DNA of 20,682 nt, from positions 1 to 20,682 of the forward strand of contig QULU01000054.1 in the NCBI GenBank assembly GCA_003481775.1, given 5' to 3'. This document shows, piece by piece, positions 14,679 to 20,682 of the stretch. Position 1 is the stretch's first letter; the number at the start of each line of letters is the position of its first letter. The stretch comes from Clostridiaceae bacterium OM02-2AC (GTDB taxonomy: Bacteria; Bacillota_I; Bacilli_A; Erysipelotrichales; Erysipelotrichaceae). The notes under the pieces were generated by a model. It was given only the letters and a program-made list of their open reading frames with translations, ran no database searches and had not been told where the DNA came from. The translations under genes and the position numbers were made by a program.

Positions 14679-14897
14679 ATGTACGCTATTCGCAGTAAAA
14701 AAACAAACCGATGGTTTCACGGTATCAATGCACAGGCAGGTGCAGGAAGCTCCCTGCGCATTCAAATGGATGATGTGCTGCCAGCACTCTTTCGCACTAA
14801 GGAAATGGCCAGAGTAGAGCTGCTGCTCAATCATCTGTCAACCCAGTCCTATGAAATTCTGGAAGTGAATCTGCAGGTTCTGGAGCATGTGTCCTGA
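14679..14897 (+). CDS. Small hypothetical protein
   Basis: A 72-residue soluble protein starting MYAIRSKKTNRWFHGINAQ, with an excellent ACAGGAGG 8 bases upstream. The N-terminal part is basic and aromatic (RWFHG); the C-terminal half looks like one or two helices and a strand (LLLNHLSTQSYEILEVNLQV). There is no known domain that I can name. It is followed directly by an intrinsic terminator, so it ends the transcript that includes the upstream small gene. Confidence 0.75.
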   Translation: MYAIRSKKTNRWFHGINAQAGAGSSLRIQMDDVLPALFRTKEMARVELLLNHLSTQSYEILEVNLQVLEHVS

Positions 14898-14900
14898 CAG

Positions 14901-14929
14901 GAAATTCGCGATAAGCGGATTTCTTTTTT
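14901..14929 (+). terminator. Intrinsic terminator before the Bce-type module
   Basis: A 9-bp stem, GAAATTCGC (14901-14909) with GCGGATTTC (14915-14923, one T-G pair), has a 5-base loop and is followed by six T. It separates the small genes from the two-component system. Confidence 0.85.
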
Positions 14930-14978
14930 CTTTCGCTTATGGTAAGCTATAAGAAGAATACAGAAGAGGTGAACAATC

Positions 14979-15653
14979 ATGTATCGTATTATGATTATTG
15001 AAGATAACGAAAAAATTAGAAATGAGCTGTGTGATTTTCTTGGTAAAAACGGCTATGAAGCTCTGGGACCGGATGATTTTGAGCATACCCTGGAAAGTAT
15101 TCGCCGGGAACAGCCGGATCTGCTTTTACTGGATTTGAATCTTCCCGTTGTGGATGGTCATTTCATCTGCCGTGAGGTGCGCAAAAGCAGTGATATGCCA
15201 ATTATTATTGTGACAAGCAGAGATTCTGACATGGATGAGCTGATCAGTATGAACCTGGGGGCTGATGACTTTGTGACCAAGCCCTACAATCTACAGATTC
15301 TGCTTGCCCGCATCGCCCGGGTACTGCAGCGGACCTATGAGCATGCCAGCAGCAACATATTAACAATCCATGATATAGCACTGGATATATCCAAAAGCAC
15401 ATTGACCTGGAAGGGAAACAGCATTGATCTGACCAAGAACGAATTACGGATCATGCATTGTCTGTTTCAAAACAAAAACAATATTGTCTCCCGCAACGAG
15501 CTGATGCAGCATATGTGGGACTGCGACCTGTTTGTTGATGACAATACCCTGACAGTCAATATCAACCGGCTGCGCAAAAAGCTGGAGTATTTGCGGCTGG
15601 ATGATCTGATTCAGACAAAGCGCGGTATGGGATACATCATATATGAGGACTAG
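14979..15653 (+). CDS. bceR: OmpR-family response regulator, BceR type
   Basis: A 224-residue two-domain regulator. The receiver domain (1-115) has acidic Glu8-Asp9, phosphoacceptor Asp52 in LLLDLNLP, Thr79 and Lys101 in VTKPY. The C-terminal winged helix (about 130-224) is of the Trans_reg_C type with NELMQHMWD and a final GMGYIIYED. GAGGTGA lies about 7 bases before ATG 14979. Its last codons overlap the start of the kinase gene by 11 bases, and the peptide-resistance ABC transporter genes follow, the classical Bce layout. The TTACA-N4-TGTAA site at 16734-16747 is the expected target. The symbol denotes the family; the inducing peptide is unknown. Confidence 0.9.
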   Translation: MYRIMIIEDNEKIRNELCDFLGKNGYEALGPDDFEHTLESIRREQPDLLLLDLNLPVVDGHFICREVRKSSDMPIIIVTSRDSDMDELISMNLGADDFVTKPYNLQILLARIARVLQRTYEHASSNILTIHDIALDISKSTLTWKGNSIDLTKNELRIMHCLFQNKNNIVSRNELMQHMWDCDLFVDDNTLTVNINRLRKKLEYLRLDDLIQTKRGMGYIIYED

Positions 15654-16656
15654 TGAATTTATTCGGGAAAAGCTGTACCTGATCATGATTTCCTTTCTGA
15701 CAAGTATCATCACGATTCTGTTTTTATATGCCATTCAGGTAAACGGACAGGTCATACTGATCATCTCCCTGCTGCAATGGGGCATGGTGCTTGCCAGTCT
15801 GATTATTGAATACCTGCGACGATCCACGTATTATCACCGACTGGAACAGACATTGGATGGCCTGGATCAGAAATACCTGTTGACGGAAATCATCGATGAA
15901 CCGCTGTTTATGGACGGCAAAATTCTATACGAAACCCTGCGCATTGTGGATAAATCCATGGCGGATAATGTGAATCGCTATCGGATATCACAGAATGAAT
16001 ACAAGGATTATATTGAAATGTGGGTTCATGAAATCAAAACACCGCTCGCTGCCAGCAAGCTGATTATCTCCAACAATCCCAGTGAAGTGACACTGAGTCT
16101 GCAGGAGGAAATTGAAAAGGTTGAGGGCTTTGTGGAACAGGCACTCTTTTATGCGCGCAGTACGAATCCTGAAAAGGATTATATTATCAAGGAGCTTTCC
16201 CTGCAGGAATGTGTATCAAAGGTCATTCGCAAGCATTCCAAGAGCTTTATTTATCAGAAAATAAAAATTCAGCTGGATGATCTGGAGTTGTCCGTTTACA
16301 GTGACAGCAAATGGCTGGAATTCATCCTCGACCAGATTATTTCCAATGCCCTGAAATATACGCCGAAGGAAGTTGGAACCATTCATATATGGACCACATC
16401 CACTGATAATATGATTTCTCTTCATATTCAGGACAACGGAAGCGGTATATCCTCCAGCGAGCTGGGCAGAATCTTTGAAAAGGGATTCACGGGAACCAAT
16501 GGCAGATTGAATGAAAAAGCGACTGGCATGGGCCTGTATTTATGCAAAACACTTTGTAATAAGCTGTATCTGGGAATTCGTGCGGAAAGTGTACAGGGAC
16601 AGGGAACGACAATTATCCTTGATTTCCCGATTTCCAAGCTTATGCTTCTGAAATAA
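15643..16656 (+). CDS. bceS: Intramembrane-sensing histidine kinase, BceS type
   Basis: A 337-residue kinase with a short N-terminal tail, two membrane helices (about 11-31 and 36-57) separated by only a few residues, and thus no extracellular sensor domain; this is diagnostic of the BceS family. The DHp phosphoacceptor is His129 in WVHEIKTPLAASK. The ATPase domain shows the N box (IISNALKYTP), G1 (DNGSGIS), a phenylalanine box (IFEKGFTG) and G2 (ATGMGLYLCK). Known BceS kinases sense through the transporter BceAB rather than binding the peptide. ATG 15643 overlaps the regulator gene. A terminator follows at 16698, so the transporter genes have their own promoter. Confidence 0.92.
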   Translation: MRTSEFIREKLYLIMISFLTSIITILFLYAIQVNGQVILIISLLQWGMVLASLIIEYLRRSTYYHRLEQTLDGLDQKYLLTEIIDEPLFMDGKILYETLRIVDKSMADNVNRYRISQNEYKDYIEMWVHEIKTPLAASKLIISNNPSEVTLSLQEEIEKVEGFVEQALFYARSTNPEKDYIIKELSLQECVSKVIRKHSKSFIYQKIKIQLDDLELSVYSDSKWLEFILDQIISNALKYTPKEVGTIHIWTTSTDNMISLHIQDNGSGISSSELGRIFEKGFTGTNGRLNEKATGMGLYLCKTLCNKLYLGIRAESVQGQGTTIILDFPISKLMLLK

Positions 16657-16697
16657 AAAGACTGTATGCATTGCTCTTATTGTTGTTGATGCTGTTG

Positions 16698-16723
16698 AGC
16701 AGGGAATCCTCCCTGCTTTTCTT
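16698..16723 (+). terminator. Terminator after the histidine kinase gene
   Basis: A perfect 8-bp stem, AGCAGGGA/TCCCTGCT (16698-16705 with 16710-16717), has a 4-base loop and is followed by TTTCTT. It separates the two-component genes from the transporter operon. Confidence 0.8.
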
Positions 16724-16732
16724 ACGAAGAAG

Positions 16733-16754
16733 CTTACAAGTTTGTAAGTATAAT
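16733..16754 (+). promoter_or_regulatory. BceR-type binding site and promoter of the transporter operon
   Basis: CTTACAAGTTTGTAAG (16733-16748) is a near-perfect dyad matching the TNACA-N4-TGTNA pattern described for BceR-like regulators. A perfect TATAAT (16749-16754) follows at once, so the site covers the -35 position. A partial extra CTTACG lies at 16721-16726. Binding is inferred. Confidence 0.65.
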
Positions 16755-16807
16755 GTAATCGTTATCCATGGCGCATATACCACAGCTCCTGTACAATACA
16801 GGTATAC

Positions 16808-16819
16808 AGGAGGTGATCC
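16808..16819 (+). promoter_or_regulatory. Unusually long Shine-Dalgarno sequence
   Basis: AGGAGGTGATCC is complementary over 12 consecutive bases to the 3' end of bacterial 16S rRNA and lies directly before ATG 16821. This decides the start of the 68-residue gene against the longer frame opening at 16671. Confidence 0.85.
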
Positions 16820-16820
16820 C

Positions 16821-17027
16821 ATGAAACGGATATGGGCCTATGCATTTGAAATCGGAATTGTGATGATGGGGATTCTGCTTGTCATCAATCTACTCTTTCC
16901 AACCTTTCTCAGTGAAGGAATATACAGCTGTATGCTGATTCTGTTTCTGGTAAGCGTCCTGCTGCTGAAGCTGTCCAATATCAGTGAACGTATGAAAGAT
17001 AAAACAAACAGAGGAGGAATTTTATGA
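16821..17027 (+). CDS. Small two-helix membrane protein in the Bce-type operon
   Basis: A 68-residue protein starting MKRIWAYAFEIG. The open frame begins at 16671, but that part runs through the terminator and the BceR-type site, so ATG 16821 with its 12-base Shine-Dalgarno is the real start. Two hydrophobic segments (about residues 8-27 and 33-51) are joined by a short loop containing FPTFLSEG; the tail is charged (ERMKDKTNR). Its stop overlaps the ABC ATPase start (ATGA), and the ATPase ribosome binding site lies inside its last codons, so it is translationally coupled to BceA. It is the first gene under the Bce-type promoter. No family recognised; a small accessory subunit or envelope-stress protein is plausible. 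Confidence 0.85.
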   Translation: MKRIWAYAFEIGIVMMGILLVINLLFPTFLSEGIYSCMLILFLVSVLLLKLSNISERMKDKTNRGGIL

Positions 17028-17791
17028 AAACCATATTAACTGTAGAAAATATTGAAAAGTATTACGGAAACCGAAGCAATATCACAAAGGCTGTTGACAA
17101 TATCAGCTTTTCTGTAGATGAAGGTGAATTCATCGGTGTTATGGGACCCAGCGGTTCCGGTAAGACAACCCTGCTGAATTGCATTTCCACCATTGATACT
17201 GTCACAAGCGGTCATATTTATATCAATGGCAAGGATATCACACAGCTGAAGAAAAATGATTTAAGCAGCTTCCGTCGGAAGGAGCTGGGTTTTATTTTCC
17301 AGGATTTTAACCTGCTCGATACTTTGACTGCCTATGAAAACATTGCACTTGCCCTTACGATTCAAAAGGTAAAGCCGGCACAGATCGGAAAACGCATCGA
17401 AAGTGTAGCAAAGAAGCTGGACATAACGGATGTATTGCAGAAATATCCTTATCAGATGTCCGGTGGTCAGAAGCAGCGTGTAGCGTCAGCGAGGGCATTG
17501 ATTACAAACCCGAGCCTGATACTGGCGGATGAGCCGACCGGAGCACTGGATTCCAAATCCAGCCGCATGCTGCTGGACTCCATGGAACGTTTGAATATTG
17601 AATACAATGCAACGATTATGATGGTTACACATGATGCCTTCACTGCATCCTATGCACACCGTATCCTGTTTATAAAGGATGGTAAAATATTTAATGAGAT
17701 TATCCGTGGTGAAAGCTCCCGTAAGGATTTCTTCAACCAGATCATGGAGGTTGTGACCCTGCTGGGAGGTGACACGAGCAATGTACTTTAA
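17024..17791 (+). CDS. bceA: Peptide-resistance ABC transporter ATPase, BceA type
   Basis: A 255-residue ABC ATPase of the MacB/BceA branch. Walker A GPSGSGKTT (41-49), Q-loop Gln93, signature MSGGQ (145-149), Walker B LILADE (165-170), D-loop ALDS and switch His203 are all intact, so it should be active. The start overlaps the end of the 68-residue gene and its 3' end overlaps the permease start by 11 bases. With the large permease it forms a Bce-type transporter that frees lipid-linked cell-wall precursors from antimicrobial peptides such as bacitracin-like compounds, and signals flux to the kinase. Substrate cannot be named from sequence. Confidence 0.94.
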   Translation: MKTILTVENIEKYYGNRSNITKAVDNISFSVDEGEFIGVMGPSGSGKTTLLNCISTIDTVTSGHIYINGKDITQLKKNDLSSFRRKELGFIFQDFNLLDTLTAYENIALALTIQKVKPAQIGKRIESVAKKLDITDVLQKYPYQMSGGQKQRVASARALITNPSLILADEPTGALDSKSSRMLLDSMERLNIEYNATIMMVTHDAFTASYAHRILFIKDGKIFNEIIRGESSRKDFFNQIMEVVTLLGGDTSNVL

Positions 17792-19823
17792 GCTGGCCTT
17801 GCGCAATGTCAAGAAGAGCTTCAAGGACTTCCTTGTTTACTTCCTGACATTGACCTTCTCCGTATGCCTATTTTATACGTTTAACTCCTTTCAGTCTCAA
17901 CAGGCTGTCATGAAGCTGAATGAGTCGCAGCTTATGATTGTAGACCAGCTGACGCTGCTCATGCGCCTGGTTTCAATCTTTGTAGCAGTAGTTCTTGCAT
18001 TTTTAATTTTATATGCAAATAACTTTCTGATTCGGAGACGAAAAAAAGAGCTTGGACTTTATACAATGCTGGGAATGCCAAGAGGGAAAATTTCCAGAGT
18101 TCTGGTATATGAGACTCTGACCATCGGTATCATCTCTCTCCTATCCGGAATGGTTCTTGGATTGATCGTCTCACAGGTGCTGACTGCCGTGACGGCAAAT
18201 TTGTTTGCTGTACCACTAGATTATCACTTCGTCTTCTCCCCTTCAGCAACGATCATGACCGTATTCTCCTTCTCTATGATCTTCTTTATCACGATGATAT
18301 TCAACACTATGGTCTTGAACCGCTATAAGCTGATTGACCTGCTGAATGCAGACCGAAGAAATGATGAATTGAAAATCAAGAAGGTCTGGATGTCATTGCT
18401 GCTATTTCTAATATCCATTGCATGTCTGGGCTGGGCTTACCATCAGGCACTTGATAATGGCATCATGGCATTTAATTCCCTTGGAATCATTATACTCGTT
18501 GGAAGCATCGGTACTGTACTATTCTTTCTATCTCTGGCTGGCTTCCTGCTTACCGTTGTAAAATCAAGCAAGGGTATTTATTTTAAAAATCTGAATTGCT
18601 TCATTCTGCGGCAGATTAATTCCAACATCAATACCAACTTCATCTCAATGAGCATTGTGTGTATTATGCTGCTATTAAGTATTGGTGCATTATCCACCGG
18701 GTTAAGCTTGAATAACACAATGAATAAATCTATTAAAAATAATACTCCGTATGATTATACAATCGTTGCGGAATATGGTTACTATCAGAATGGTACAAAA
18801 AAGAACGATGGAGACCTTCTTCTTCAGGATGCAATACCACGCTTACAGATTGATCCTTCCTATATTAAATCACAAAGCATCCTGACTACCTACACATCAG
18901 AATTAAAGGTTAATGATAAAAACCTCATGGACCATATATCGGACAAGACAAGCCGTCTGTTGCTAGAGGATAATGGTAAGGAATCCGTAATTGCAGTACC
19001 GCTGTCTTCATATAACACTGTTAGAAAGCGCCTTGGCTACGAACCTGTTAAGCTAAAGAATAACGAGTTATATCTCTATACTTCTGTTGAAACGTTATCT
19101 CCGGCGGTAAATGATATTCTGGATGCAAAGCCCGAAGTAACCGTCTTCCATAAAAAGGCTCGTGTTGTCAATGATTCCTATGAAACAATCTCCTTAGGAA
19201 CAAACAGCAGTATGAATGGCTATATGCTTGCCGTGGTTGTACCAGATGCTTTCATACCAAAGAATGCGGAAATCAATGAGATATACTGGAATATTGATCT
19301 TTCAAGCAAAACCAGCTGTGAAAAGTTTGATAAATACTTTGATCAGCAACGATCTAAATTATATGAAGAATCATCTGGTGAAGATGTATTCCCTGCATTT
19401 ATGCGCTCTTCCAAACAGGATGTTTATGATATGAATAAGGGAATGGCTGTAACCTTTACGTACATTGGAATTTATCTGGGAACTGTCTTTATGATTGCGA
19501 GTGCAGTAATTCTTGCCTTGCAGCAGTTATCTCAGGCCAATGATAATAAAAAACGCTATCTGATTTTGAGCAAGATCGGTACAGAACAGCGAATGATCAA
19601 TCGCTCTATACTACTGCAAATCGCCATTTACTTTATGATGCCGCTGGCACTTGCCATAGTGCATAGTGTTGTAGGAATCAAAATGGTGAACACTCTAGTA
19701 ACAATGTTTGGCCGTGGAGATATTATGATGTCCTCCTTCTTCACTGCTGCCATCATCCTGGTCATCTACGGCTCGTATTTTCTGGTCACGTACGCCGGCT
19801 ATAAAAATATATTAAAGTCTTAG
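17781..19823 (+). CDS. bceB: Peptide-resistance ABC transporter permease, BceB type
   Basis: A 680-residue FtsX-domain permease. ATG 17781 is preferred over the in-frame GTG at 17769 because GGAGGTGA lies 8 bases before it; MYFKLALRNVKKSFKDF is the typical BceB N-terminus. Ten membrane helices are expected: one at about 16-37, a group with the first FtsX region containing IRRRKKELGLYTMLGM (about 73-88), a further group ending near 310, a large extracellular domain (about 310-550) that recognises the peptide or lipid complex, and three final helices with the second FtsX motif (ILSKIGTEQRM). The length fits the family. It is the last gene of the operon, followed at once by a terminator. Confidence 0.94.
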   Translation: MYFKLALRNVKKSFKDFLVYFLTLTFSVCLFYTFNSFQSQQAVMKLNESQLMIVDQLTLLMRLVSIFVAVVLAFLILYANNFLIRRRKKELGLYTMLGMPRGKISRVLVYETLTIGIISLLSGMVLGLIVSQVLTAVTANLFAVPLDYHFVFSPSATIMTVFSFSMIFFITMIFNTMVLNRYKLIDLLNADRRNDELKIKKVWMSLLLFLISIACLGWAYHQALDNGIMAFNSLGIIILVGSIGTVLFFLSLAGFLLTVVKSSKGIYFKNLNCFILRQINSNINTNFISMSIVCIMLLLSIGALSTGLSLNNTMNKSIKNNTPYDYTIVAEYGYYQNGTKKNDGDLLLQDAIPRLQIDPSYIKSQSILTTYTSELKVNDKNLMDHISDKTSRLLLEDNGKESVIAVPLSSYNTVRKRLGYEPVKLKNNELYLYTSVETLSPAVNDILDAKPEVTVFHKKARVVNDSYETISLGTNSSMNGYMLAVVVPDAFIPKNAEINEIYWNIDLSSKTSCEKFDKYFDQQRSKLYEESSGEDVFPAFMRSSKQDVYDMNKGMAVTFTYIGIYLGTVFMIASAVILALQQLSQANDNKKRYLILSKIGTEQRMINRSILLQIAIYFMMPLALAIVHSVVGIKMVNTLVTMFGRGDIMMSSFFTAAIILVIYGSYFLVTYAGYKNILKS

Positions 19824-19825
19824 CA

Positions 19826-19855
19826 AAAAGCTCTGCCACAATAAGCAGAGCTTTT
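19826..19855 (+). terminator. Terminator of the Bce-type transporter operon
   Basis: A perfect 11-bp stem, AAAAGCTCTGC (19826-19836) with GCAGAGCTTTT (19845-19855), has an 8-base loop and starts three bases after the permease stop codon. Confidence 0.85.
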
Positions 19856-20682
19856 CTATACTCACATACTCCATCACAAATAGGAAGCACTCTATAAATT
19901 TCATTATAACCTAAGAATGATCTAACTCTCTTCATCATCATGTCCTGCATGTTACGTAAATCAAGCAATATCAAATGATTCAGATTTTATTAGGCGTAGA
20001 ATCGTCTATAAGATACAGAATATGCTTTTTCAGATTTATTCGGATGTTGATATGCGAATGGCATTAACATATAGAGTATAGAGGGTTAGCGTAACCTCTC
20101 ACTTTCATATCCAAAGGGCGATGCGAAAATACAAGAGCGACTAGCTGGTACAGTTCATCCCTAGCATTCTATGACACAGATATAAAGAATACTCACAGGC
20201 ATCCTTTCAAGCTCTGCTATCTTCATCTTATAGTTACATTTCCTGAAAGAGTCCATTGTATACTGCAGCTGTAAATAAAGTATCCATAAATATGAATCCT
20301 ACAGGAATTCTACAGCTTTTCACAGTGCAATCATACCTCTCATATGCAGCTTTGTATAGGAAACTGCTTAAAACGTTTGTTGCTATAGTAGCAAGTTGCA
20401 TAGAAATTATGTAGAGCAATGAAGGAAAGGAGTCAAGTGGATCTGCCCTCTTCTTTTGGCAATGTGCTTATTTTAAATCGTTTACTACGCTATATCATAT
20501 ATTTACTTGAGTCTTCTAATAAGCCCGAAGCATAAATCAAGCATGACTCAGGACAGCTGTGCTACATTCTATGTAGGTTTTGTCAGTAAAAACTGCCGTA
20601 TTGTAAAGGCATGCTCCTCCTATTTGGGCAGCTCAATTACTCTTTCGATGGAATTGTTAATAAGAAAAAGGAATCATCAGAA
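19856..20682. other. Long A+T-rich stretch without a supported gene
   Basis: About 830 bases with only short frames. Minus-strand frames at 19786-19974 and 20234-20419 lack ribosome binding sites, and the second begins with TTG. A plus-strand frame of 38 codons (20419-20535) has no ribosome binding site at its ATG. A hairpin pairing AGAGG-(G)-TTA with TAA-CCTCT lies near 20080-20098. Short runs of sense codons interrupted by stops suggest decayed coding sequence, but no family could be named. Confidence 0.5.

Noticed and set aside
20419..20535. 38-codon plus-strand frame as a small gene
   Set aside because: No ribosome binding site before its ATG and no recognisable sequence; the AAAGGAG present lies inside the frame, too close to the following GTG for a good start.

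Overview
The window looks like a chromosomal segment of a low-to-moderate GC Gram-positive bacterium (Bacillota). Nearly every gene has a strong AGGAGG-type ribosome binding site, intergenic spaces are A+T rich, and intrinsic terminators are plentiful. The gene content (MgtE, a GlpA-like/DUF1667 oxidoreductase operon, a Bce-type peptide-sensing module, a CtkA/HipA-like kinase) would fit an Erysipelotrichia/Clostridium innocuum-like gut organism. That placement is an inference from family resemblance, not a search result. No rRNA, tRNA, CRISPR array or intact insertion sequence was seen.

Left part (1-7352): a leftward pair encodes the magnesium transporter MgtE and a short-chain dehydrogenase. 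The mgtE leader can fold its own Shine-Dalgarno sequence into a hairpin. Next comes a tightly coupled leftward three-gene operon: a GlpA-like FAD oxidoreductase with a C-terminal iron-sulfur domain, an FAD/NAD disulfide-reductase-like protein, and a DUF1667 cysteine protein. Divergent from it is a LacI-family regulator. Four copies of the octamer TTTGATTA and a perfect 11-bp inverted repeat lie in the space between them, so local control of both units by this regulator is likely.

Middle part (7676-13466): a leftward HipA/CtkA-like kinase gene appears frameshifted just after its true start and is followed by an 80-residue partner gene. Then comes a leftward Clp-family AAA+ gene whose first ATPase ring is intact while the second has lost its Walker B acids and pore loop. 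Its promoter carries a CtsR-like heptad direct repeat. A tiny two-helix membrane protein faces away from it. A leftward group follows, transcribed in the order Y-family DNA polymerase (DinB type), an 88-residue partner and a VOC-fold protein.

Right part (13614-20682): divergent from dinB is an HTH/S24 LexA-like autoprotease regulator. The shared promoter region contains repeats that could be its operator, suggesting a small damage-response unit. Two small hypothetical genes follow. Then comes a complete Bce-type module: an OmpR-family response regulator and an intramembrane-sensing kinase ending in a terminator, a BceR-type TTACA-N4-TGTAA site, a previously uncounted 68-residue two-helix membrane protein, and the BceAB-like ABC transporter. 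The last ~830 bases hold no gene that I can support.
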